Source: Pseudomonas karstica
Lineage (GTDB): Bacteria > Pseudomonadota > Gammaproteobacteria > Pseudomonadales > Pseudomonadaceae
Length of the DNA stretch: 64,000 nt
Direction: 5' to 3'
Assembly: GCF_009707515.1 (NCBI RefSeq)
Contig: NZ_WLYI01000001.1
Span: 1-64,000, forward strand
Made by a program: the position numbers and the translations under genes. The notes under the pieces were generated by a model that ran no database searches, was not told the origin of the DNA, and saw nothing but the letters and a program-made list of their open reading frames with translations. This document shows, one piece after another, positions 1 through 7,046 of this stretch. The stretch's first letter is position 1. Each line of letters begins with the position of its first letter.

Positions 1-783
1 GTTCAGTGTATCTATTTCTGTATGGACCTTTGCAGAAAATCTTTCAGTATATTTCGGATCACAAACAATTATCATCATTGACGTGGTGGCAGATGGAACT
101 ACGAAAACGAAGGTATCGTGATAAATACCCTCCTCACGTATTACAAATCTTTTATGTAAAGCAACAGGGCAGGGAAAATGAATTCGTCTTATAAGAACAT
201 CAGCATTCATTCCCGCAACTGATGAAAATGGAGTTAATTTCAACTTGTCGTAAGGTGGTAATTGCTCAGTTTAATTATTATAACCATCAAGTAAATCGTA
301 CGATAACGAAAGCCCGCGACTAGCACTTATAGGCTTGCTTAACTCAAAATCCTGATTAAAGTTCTCGTGATCACCTGCATGTCGTGCGCTAGCGAGGTAA
401 GCATTGTCTACAAACACGATGTTTGCGAATGATCGGTATAGCTGAAGAAAAACATCTCCTAAAGTATTGATACCGGTCTTGTCTAGTGCGCCAAATGTAG
501 AGTCGTGAGTCTTGCAAAACCCTTTGAAAGTAGAAGCCTTTTGGGTACCCACTTCACAGAATTTTATTCTGCAATAGATATCTTCATCTAAGCGCAAGGG
601 CTCTGGGTGAATCAAAATGCCATCCTTCGCTATACCACGAAGAGCATATTCTTTAGAAATAGCATGTGCATTAATCGCTGGCTGGGTGCAGCCAGGATAC
701 ATGCACTTATGGTTTGCTTTACGCGCCAGTAAAGCCTGAAGTTTGTTCCGGAAATCCCTAGTCATTTTATTATGAGTATCCAT
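1..783 (-). pseudogene. HNH/zinc-finger nuclease-like gene split by an in-frame TAA, 3' end outside window
   Basis: The gene starts at ATG 783 behind a good ribosome binding site (AAAGGAG, 4 bases upstream). The first 170 residues carry a Cys-x4-Cys pair followed by an Asn-Ala-His-Ala-Ile-Ser motif near residues 27-43, and later Phe-Lys-Gly-Phe-Cys-Lys-Thr-His-Asp. This pattern occurs in a family of HNH-nuclease-like proteins usually well over 250 residues long. The frame is closed by TAA at 273-271, but the same frame then runs open for 90 codons to the window edge, with a protein-like composition. I therefore read this as one gene interrupted by a nonsense codon. Alternatives are a genuinely short 170-residue protein followed by a second gene restarting at ATG 210, or stop-codon readthrough. 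Its neighbours are the defence genes to the right. No specific function can be assigned. Confidence 0.55.
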
Positions 784-864
784 ATAACTCCTTTAAACCT
801 ATGTAAGCCAACTATTATAAGATGAATCTATTTATACGAAGCAAGTGCGAGTCATATCATAGCA

Positions 865-950
865 GGGCGCACGATTAATAGTACGACCAAAAGCCATGTC
901 GGAGCTTTGTTATGCTAAAATTATTAGCAAATACAAACCATTGTGCGCCC
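865..950. other. Nested inverted repeats, possible structured RNA or recombination site
   Basis: An outer stem pairs GGGCGCACGAT (865-875) with ATTGTGCGCCC (940-950): 11 pairs, one of them a G-U pair on this strand. Enclosed are two smaller inverted repeats: CAAAAGC with GCTTTG (one bulged A) around 887-909, and TGCTAA with TTAGCA at 913-929. The result is a two-armed structure on a closing stem in a region with no coding evidence. It does not match the integron attC consensus or the REP elements seen in the core chromosome. Confidence 0.35.
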
Positions 951-1420
951 CAATATATAACCAACTTAAACTCTACAATATGAAAAATTTTATATTTTTC
1001 TAAGCAACCTTACAGCTCCTGCGGTTTACGAAAAGATTAGCAGCGGCGTGGAATTTAGGCGATCCTAAGTCAACTAGCATCTCAAATTTCCCGCTCACTC
1101 GGTACTACGATATTTGGCAAGCCGAGATTCGCGATACTGGGGAAGCGACAGGCACTGTGACAGAGCCCTGTAGGTGGCTCCGCTCAAGCTCAAATTGCGC
1201 TGATTTTTCGACCATTCTGCATCCCCTGACCATGCGCACCGCGACGCGTCAGTGGCGTGATGTCGAACGTGGCTTACCTTTGAGGGGCCTCAGTGAGAGA
1301 TCCAAGCTTTCATTTCTGAATAGGAAGTGCGTTAATCAGCACGGCTCGAGGGGTGGTGCTCGCTTTCCCGTGGGCGGCTGGCAAAAAAAGGATTGAGGTC
1401 GTGCGAAACGGAGGCGCTCT

Positions 1421-1648
1421 ATGATAGGCAACCTACCCCCAGGTACTACCCAAATCCGATCAATAGGCTTGGAAAAACGAAGTTTTTCCGAGAAAGCACC
1501 TTGCGCGCTATATGTAGCTACGAGTGGGTCCTATGGCGAGTTTCTGATGTTGAAACATCTAGCTTTGTCGCCTTTCGCGATCAAATTCAGCTTGAGCACT
1601 GATCCGAAAAAGAGATGCTATTTTCTAATCATAAATGGACATTTTTAG
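1421..1648 (+). CDS. Possible small hypothetical protein, 75 aa
   Basis: ATG 1421 is preceded by GGAGG with a 6-base spacer, a good ribosome binding site. The frame runs 75 codons. The product resembles nothing I recognise, has no clear domain or membrane segment, and overlaps another open frame (1393-1602) on the same strand. The only evidence for it is the ribosome binding site and its place upstream of the defence operon. Confidence 0.22.
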   Translation: MIGNLPPGTTQIRSIGLEKRSFSEKAPCALYVATSGSYGEFLMLKHLALSPFAIKFSLSTDPKKRCYFLIINGHF

Positions 1649-1691
1649 TTATGGCGCATATGAGTCTTTGGCAACGAGCAAGGAGAGATCA

Positions 1692-1733
1692 ATGATTGTA
1701 GGTTGCTCATATACCCACAAGTACTCGCGCTAG
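1692..1733 (+). CDS. Possible 13-residue leader peptide upstream of sspF
   Basis: ATG 1692 follows AAGGAGAG with a good spacer and is read for 13 codons (peptide MIVGCSYTHKYSR) to TAG 1731-1733. This stop touches the GGGAGG ribosome binding site of the next gene, whose TTG start is at 1746. The layout would let ribosomes finishing the short peptide expose or reload the sspF start. There are no runs of one amino acid that would suggest classical attenuation. Confidence 0.35.
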   Translation: MIVGCSYTHKYSR

Positions 1734-1745
1734 GGAGGAACGCTC

Positions 1746-3344
1746 TTGAGCAAAAAACTTATTGACCATTTGGCGCGGTGTGATTTCGATGCGCTGAAAC
1801 CTATCCTTGGTGATGCTACTATAACATTGTTGCAAAAGGTAGGCAATGCGACTCTAAATCCGGAGAGTTTGGCGTTTCTTGTAGTAAGTGTGCTTGGAGA
1901 GGAGGGAGCACTTCGGAGTGCCGAAGTGCGGGAGCTATTGTTTTCAAAACTGGAAGTAGAAGAGGGAAGAGCATTATGCGAACTTCTTCTACTACCTACC
2001 TCCGCTGCTCTTTTGACTCTCAGCGGTACTAATTTTGATGTAAACCCTTCCAACCTAGAGATATTGACTCGATGGTTTAATGTCACATACGACGCCACTG
2101 ATTTGGCAAGCCATGCAACTGAAGGCTCTCGAAAAACCATTGCTAGTCATAAACTTCGATCTCATCAACTTACGGCATTTCGAAAGCTACGAAGCGTAAT
2201 CTCGACTCCATCAGCCAACGCATTGATACACATGCCATACGGTGCCGGAAAGTTACGTCTAGTTGCAACTGCCGTGCTTGACCTTTATCGATCCGAACCA
2301 GAAGGTCAAGTAATTGTCTGGCTGACCCCTGGAGAAGCACTATGCGAAGAGGCGTTCAGCGAGGTCCGTACCGTCTGGGAGCAGCTTGGATCGCACGATA
2401 TAACAATTTATCGAGCTTATGGGAATAGAAAGATCCCAGATCTAGGAAGCCTTGAAAATTGCATCATCATTGCAGATATCGCCAAGATAGACTGCATTGC
2501 GAACGCAGAAGGCGGAGAAGCAGAACTAATCAAGCTGGGAGAGAAGTCTCGCGTATTAGTCCTAGGTGATGCAGCCCATGCTGGGCATTTGGCCGGAATA
2601 AAAATTTTAGAGATGATGGAAAAAACACCTACCTTTAGCTTGGTAGGAATATCAGCCTCGCCAGGGGTTACAATAATGAAAGACTCTTCATCTGGAGAGC
2701 TAAATATACGCTTCTCTAAAGCTTATATAACGATAGATGATGATGATCCTATAAGATTGTTGCGCGACGCTGGTGATGTTAGCGAGGTTGAGATTGAAGT
2801 CTTCCCTGTTACATGGGACTCGACACTAACAATTGACGAAGACGCTCTAGAGTTTAGCGTTGAAAGGCTCGACCTTATTAGTAAAAATGTTGAGCGTAAT
2901 CATGCGCTGCTAGAGTTGCTACTCAACGAAGCATCCAAGACTAAAGGCGATATAGTTTTCTACACAGTCACTGCTGATCACGCGCGTTTATTCGCTGGCT
3001 TATTAGCATTCCGAGGTACCCAAGCCGCGTCCGTTACGAGCGACAGTTCGCCAGAGGAAAGGGACCGTGAAATAAAGCGGTTTAATGCCCGAACAGCGAA
3101 AATATTATGCGTTCATGGCTTTCTCATCTCTGGCGACTCAGTTCCCGAAATGTCCGTAGCAGTCGTTGCGTGCCCAACTTTGTCTGAATCTGTATATCAC
3201 GGGATGATTGGTCGGCTCGCTAATCTCCGAAAGGTAGGAGAGAGTCAGCTCAAAATCGTAGTGGTCGCAGATTCGATTCCCAGACGAGCATATGCTCACG
3301 AAGTTTTGGAATCCTGGAACAAGCTTGATCTTTCGGAGCTATAA
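1746..3344 (+). CDS. sspF: SF2 helicase-like protein of the Ssp phosphorothioate defence system (probable SspF)
   Basis: The protein has 532 residues and a TTG start behind GGGAGG (about 1733-1738). It has the two RecA-like halves of a DEAD/DEAH-type helicase: a P-loop-like PYGAGKL around residues 164-170, motif II as GDAAH at 274-278, SAS at 303-305, and a C-terminal helicase domain from about 400 with MIGR at 487-490. Several hallmark residues are changed: the Ser/Thr after the P-loop Lys is Leu, the DEAH Glu is Ala, and the motif VI Gln and second Arg are missing. It may therefore be a poor or dead ATPase acting as a DNA-binding or structural subunit. It is first in a three-gene operon with a GHKL ATPase and a nuclease-like protein, convergent with sspBCD. 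That order matches the described sspBCD-sspFGH cassette. The F, G and H names are assigned by order and domain, from memory. Confidence 0.75.
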   Translation: MSKKLIDHLARCDFDALKPILGDATITLLQKVGNATLNPESLAFLVVSVLGEEGALRSAEVRELLFSKLEVEEGRALCELLLLPTSAALLTLSGTNFDVNPSNLEILTRWFNVTYDATDLASHATEGSRKTIASHKLRSHQLTAFRKLRSVISTPSANALIHMPYGAGKLRLVATAVLDLYRSEPEGQVIVWLTPGEALCEEAFSEVRTVWEQLGSHDITIYRAYGNRKIPDLGSLENCIIIADIAKIDCIANAEGGEAELIKLGEKSRVLVLGDAAHAGHLAGIKILEMMEKTPTFSLVGISASPGVTIMKDSSSGELNIRFSKAYITIDDDDPIRLLRDAGDVSEVEIEVFPVTWDSTLTIDEDALEFSVERLDLISKNVERNHALLELLLNEASKTKGDIVFYTVTADHARLFAGLLAFRGTQAASVTSDSSPEERDREIKRFNARTAKILCVHGFLISGDSVPEMSVAVVACPTLSESVYHGMIGRLANLRKVGESQLKIVVVADSIPRRAYAHEVLESWNKLDLSEL

Positions 3345-3345
3345 A

Positions 3346-5115
3346 ATGACATTTCCTATCATCCCTCAAAACCTCTCAATTTCTGCGATGCGGAGCTCCG
3401 GGTACAGAGACACTGCGCACGCCCTTGCAGAGTTGATCGACAACTCCGTCCAGTCGGGCCAAGACTCCGGAAAAATGACCGAGGTCGAGCTCATTTGCAT
3501 CGATGAAGCCCCTATCGGTGGACGCCGCAGGCTTTCTCGACTGGCGGTCTTCGACAACGCTACAGGCATGGATCCTGCCCTACTTCGGAAAGCCCTTCAA
3601 TTCGGAAACGGCACTCGCTTAGATCCCAAAAACCAAAAAGGAATTGGAAAGTTTGGTATGGGGTTGCCTAACTCGTCAATATCTCAATGCAAACGGGTTG
3701 ATGTGTGGAGCTGGCAAAAAGGGATAGTTCACCACGTTTATCTGGATGTCAGCGAGATTCAGCTGGGGCATATGACAGAGGTCCCTGTTCCAGTAGTATC
3801 GGCAATACCTGCAGAATGGCTGTCACTGATCGCTGGAGAGGTCGAGAGTCAAGGTACATTGGTTGTTTGGAGTGAGCTTGATCGAGTAACTTGGAAGCAG
3901 AGTACTACGCTCCTCAGACACACCGAGTTTATCGCCGGTCGTGTATATCGACATTTCATAAATAGAAAATCTGTACGCATAAGGTTTGCAGCTTACGAGC
4001 TGAAAGCGTCCCAATATTTATCAATTTTTGAAAGCTATGTTAGGCCAAACGACCCGCTTTATTTAATGTCTGGGACAAATTCCCCAACTCCATTTGACCA
4101 GAATCCGGCATTTGTTCCGTTTGGCGAGCCACAAGTTATAACAGTCGGGCATAACGGAGAAGACCACCCTGTTACAATTCGCGCTTCGATTTGCAAGCCC
4201 GAAGCAAGGCGAGAAGGAGGCACTAAACCTATCGGGCAGCATGCATTGAAAAATCAGGGCATTTCTGTAGTGCGCTCCGGGCGTGAATTGGAAATGAATC
4301 ATAGCTTCCTTAACTCCTACGATTCACGTGAAAGATGGTGGGGTATAGAAGTAGAATTTTCCCCCGGATTAGATGATGTTTTTGGTGTTAGTAACAACAA
4401 GCAAGCGGCGACTGGTTTCTTGCGCTTAAGCTTCGAGGAAGACGCAGACGCTGAAAGTCTTACAATACCAGAATATAAAGAAGTCCTTGAGTTGGATCGC
4501 GACTCTCGCCTTCCTATGTATTATATCAGCAGAGAGATTGAAAAACTCTTGGGTATAATGCGTAGCCAAGTAGCAAAAATGCGCGAAGGTGATCGCGTAC
4601 AAGGACAAAAAGAACGTCCAGAAAATAAAGCTGAACAGGCAGCAACAAATTCTGTGACGCGGCGTCGAGATAGAGTTGGAGATACCGGAAGAAGTGACAA
4701 ACAAGAAGAACTACCGGAAGATGATCGAACAAAAGCTATAACAACAGACATAATCCAGGATGGCGTGGATGACAGAGTCGCGCACGACATCGCTGTTGAT
4801 TACGTAACTAAGAAAATAAAATTCCGATTTAAGCATGCGGATGTATCTGGCCAAATGTTTTTCGATGTGTCGACAGCTGGAGGGTTAATCCTCGTTACGC
4901 TCAACACTAGACACCCGGTTCATGCTCGGCTTTTTGACGCGCTTAGAGGTGACGACAATCATGAACTTCAATATGCTAAAAATGTTCTCTCGCTAATTGC
5001 TGCGTGGGCTCGCATGGAAGATGAAACTCCCAGTGAAAAAATGCGCTTGGCTATTGAGGAAACGCGCCTGCAGTGGGGGCGCATGGCCATGGACTTTTTT
5101 GAGGTGGAGGATTAA
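3346..5115 (+). CDS. sspG: GHKL-type ATPase of the Ssp defence system (probable SspG)
   Basis: Start ATG 3346 lies one base after the sspF stop and 7 bases after TCGGAG. An in-frame ATG at 3292 inside sspF is less likely. The product is 589 residues. The N-terminal 120 residues hold a Bergerat ATP-binding fold: ELIDNS (N-box, residues 29-34), DNATGM (70-75, where most relatives have DNGxGM) and GIGKFGMG (99-106), as in Hsp90/MutL/MORC-type ATPases. A charged, probably unstructured stretch lies around residues 410-470 before a C-terminal domain I do not recognise. GHKL proteins often dimerise as ATP-driven DNA clamps, which would suit a partner of the nuclease encoded next. It sits in the sspF-sspG-sspH operon with almost no spacing. 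Confidence 0.8.
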   Translation: MTFPIIPQNLSISAMRSSGYRDTAHALAELIDNSVQSGQDSGKMTEVELICIDEAPIGGRRRLSRLAVFDNATGMDPALLRKALQFGNGTRLDPKNQKGIGKFGMGLPNSSISQCKRVDVWSWQKGIVHHVYLDVSEIQLGHMTEVPVPVVSAIPAEWLSLIAGEVESQGTLVVWSELDRVTWKQSTTLLRHTEFIAGRVYRHFINRKSVRIRFAAYELKASQYLSIFESYVRPNDPLYLMSGTNSPTPFDQNPAFVPFGEPQVITVGHNGEDHPVTIRASICKPEARREGGTKPIGQHALKNQGISVVRSGRELEMNHSFLNSYDSRERWWGIEVEFSPGLDDVFGVSNNKQAATGFLRLSFEEDADAESLTIPEYKEVLELDRDSRLPMYYISREIEKLLGIMRSQVAKMREGDRVQGQKERPENKAEQAATNSVTRRRDRVGDTGRSDKQEELPEDDRTKAITTDIIQDGVDDRVAHDIAVDYVTKKIKFRFKHADVSGQMFFDVSTAGGLILVTLNTRHPVHARLFDALRGDDNHELQYAKNVLSLIAAWARMEDETPSEKMRLAIEETRLQWGRMAMDFFEVED

Positions 5116-5118
5116 CCA

Positions 5119-6201
5119 ATGGGAGGGCGCGAGGCTATAAGAGGCTTTTCGATACAGACTCTAGTTTGTTTGCTGGATACATTACACTCGGCCAATTTCA
5201 ACTGGGCTGCGGTCACTATTGAACCGGACTCCGCAAATGACAAAGTTGATATAGCTTGGGAACTCTCAGACGGTAAGCTTAGAGTGCAGCAAGTAAAGTC
5301 CTCTCAAAATCAAATCACCCTAGCTGATGCCACATCTTGGTGCGCAGAATTAAAAGCTTCCGGGCCTGCGGACAATTACCAGCTTATACTCGCAGGTCCT
5401 ATCGCTGCTTCAGTTATTAAGAACTCTCCTTTCGATGGGGTTGAGGTACCTGTCCCTTTCTCTTTAGATACACTAGCGCTTACCGATCAAGCTATAACAA
5501 AAGTTGATCGATATCTTATGGCGAAAGGGATCGTTCCACTGTCCCTTCCTATAAGGGAGTCGTTAGTATATATAATATCAGCTCGCTTACTGGAAGGCGC
5601 TGTGCAAGGGAAGAGGCTCTCAAGAGAAGAGTTTGATGGTTGGATGTTATACTGGATAACATCCGCCTATCCCGAAGCAATTCAAAATCGGCTTTCTGCT
5701 AACTGCAGCTCACTATGGAGTAGCATCGAGCTGGTCAGCCCAGTAGAACTATCAAAAAGGGCATTTGAGATAATAGCACCTATAACTATAGTTAACGGTG
5801 GACTAATGACTACTGTGGTGGAATGGTTTTTGCTCCGCATTTCTTCGGATAGTTTAGAAATGCGATACAGACCTTCCGTTGTGCTTATCGATGATTCAAC
5901 AGATATTAAAATTAGGAGATCTAAAGCCAGACCATTTGGCGAATTTGCTGTCTCACCGCAAACTGCTGTTTACAACTCACTCCTGTTCGTTCCAATCGAT
6001 AAATCGGGATACAATATAAGTGAATGGCCTCACGGAGACTATCATCTCCAAATGTATGTGAAATACTTCGGAGTAGATGCCCCGCAATCTATAAAAGAAG
6101 CCACCGTCAATATCAGCGCTAACGAGTGCGCGGTTTTGGGTACAACGAATACTATGCATATAAGTCTTTCAAATTTAGAAAGCTATCTTGACAATTTCTA
6201 G
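5119..6201 (+). CDS. sspH: PD-(D/E)XK nuclease-like protein of the Ssp defence system (probable SspH)
   Basis: The protein has 360 residues. ATG 5119 lies 3 bases after the sspG stop with GGTGGAGG upstream. Near the N terminus, a pattern of Glu35, Asp44 (KVDIAW) and Gln58-Val-Lys60 (VQQVKSS) fits the PD-(D/E)XK nuclease core, much like the DUF4297/Cap4 group of double-strand DNA nucleases. The rest of the protein is unassigned. In the characterised SspABCD-SspFGH system the FGH part damages DNA that lacks phosphorothioate, with SspH reported as the nicking enzyme as I recall. This gene is the natural candidate for that role. It ends 2 bases from the end of sspD on the other strand, with no terminator between. 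Confidence 0.75.
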   Translation: MGGREAIRGFSIQTLVCLLDTLHSANFNWAAVTIEPDSANDKVDIAWELSDGKLRVQQVKSSQNQITLADATSWCAELKASGPADNYQLILAGPIAASVIKNSPFDGVEVPVPFSLDTLALTDQAITKVDRYLMAKGIVPLSLPIRESLVYIISARLLEGAVQGKRLSREEFDGWMLYWITSAYPEAIQNRLSANCSSLWSSIELVSPVELSKRAFEIIAPITIVNGGLMTTVVEWFLLRISSDSLEMRYRPSVVLIDDSTDIKIRRSKARPFGEFAVSPQTAVYNSLLFVPIDKSGYNISEWPHGDYHLQMYVKYFGVDAPQSIKEATVNISANECAVLGTTNTMHISLSNLESYLDNF

Positions 6202-6203
6202 AT

Positions 6204-7046
6204 TTATTTGTGGCAGATAAGGCAAGACCCGTTACCTTCATCTTCACCGTAAACGTCATCTATATCTTCGAGGCCCGTTTTTAAGGGGCGTAGCGGATTC
6301 TGTGGTGTCCTAGCTTTTTGCCGTAGACGACGTAGCTCATATTCGGCCTTAATTTCAGTAATGCGGGCGGGGTGCTCCATATCGGATAAGGACTCCCCTT
6401 TTGACCAGGTAAAAGGGGAGCCGTGTTCCAAAGCATCCTTCTCTAAAGCTTTTGCGGCTTCGTAAGAATCAGGATGCCTTTCTTTAAGGCGAACCCATTC
6501 TATCTTTTGCTGGAAGAAACAAAAGGTGCAACCGCTCCTTGAACGCCATTCGTAGTACTTGGGATAACCTACTCCTGAACTTTCCAAAATGTCGATTACT
6601 GCCGCTTTATTTATGCCAGCTTCACGAAATGGCAGCTTAACGATGAGGTTGTCAGATTTGGCCGAGTAGCCCTCTCGATATTCCTCATCTGCCCGAATTG
6701 CAACATAGGACGTTACTTCATCCCCGGAAGCTAACCAAGGCTTAACCCATTCTTCAAAGGGCTTTAGCTTCAACATCCGTGTGCACCAACGAGACTGAGG
6801 GTTAGGCAGGAAGTGATTATATTGGCGCAGCCAGAACCTAAAGTCGCGCCCTGGATTAAGTCTAGCGATAGGTTTTCCCAGATACCCCTCGAGTTTATCA
6901 AGAAACTCTTTTACTTCGGGCAGCTCTTCACCGGTGTCTGTAAAAAAGTAATCTATATCTAGCTCTGGATGACGATCACGCATATAAATTGCGAGCGCAG
7001 CACTATCTTTACCACCTGAGATACCCAGTACGTGTCGCTTAGTCAT
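6204..7046 (-). CDS. sspD: SspD, PAPS-reductase-family PP-loop protein for DNA phosphorothioation
   Basis: The product is 280 residues. I place the start at ATG 7046, which overlaps the sspC stop by 8 bases and has GAAGG upstream; a second possible start 6 codons earlier (7064) has no such site. SGGKDS at residues 10-15 is the PP-loop that adenylates the target. Cys88 (RWCTRM), Cys173 and Cys176 (GCTFC) are placed as in DndC-like enzymes that bind an iron-sulfur cluster, and Cys275/Cys278 form another pair at the C terminus. SspD relatives hydrolyse ATP to AMP and pyrophosphate and help replace a backbone oxygen by sulfur. It is the last gene of the sspB-sspC-sspD operon. DndC and true PAPS reductase are the alternatives; the DUF4007 neighbour favours SspD. 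Confidence 0.88.
   Translation of the reverse strand: MTKRHVLGISGGKDSAALAIYMRDRHPELDIDYFFTDTGEELPEVKEFLDKLEGYLGKPIARLNPGRDFRFWLRQYNHFLPNPQSRWCTRMLKLKPFEEWVKPWLASGDEVTSYVAIRADEEYREGYSAKSDNLIVKLPFREAGINKAAVIDILESSGVGYPKYYEWRSRSGCTFCFFQQKIEWVRLKERHPDSYEAAKALEKDALEHGSPFTWSKGESLSDMEHPARITEIKAEYELRRLRQKARTPQNPLRPLKTGLEDIDDVYGEDEGNGSCLICHK

Larger units (their letters stand above)
784..1691. other. Long gene-poor stretch between the HNH-like gene and the defence operon
   Basis: About 900 bases without a recognisable conserved gene. It holds the divergent promoters of the HNH-like gene and the sspF operon, a possible structured element at 865-950 and a possible short ORF at 1421-1648. Base composition shifts from A+T-rich (784-1010) to more balanced (1140-1420), so it may be a patchwork of older insertions. 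I could not match any piece to a known element. Confidence 0.5.

Noticed and set aside
6-194. Plus-strand 62-codon open frame at the left edge
   Set aside because: It is antisense to a better frame on the minus strand that continues the HNH-like gene; it has no ribosome binding site.
865-950. Integron attC site
   Set aside because: The outer arms lack the GTTRRRY/RYYYAAC core and no integron integrase is present.
1746-3344. Hachiman or type III restriction helicase
   Set aside because: The neighbours do not fit: no DUF1837 partner or modification methylase, and the helicase motifs are degraded.
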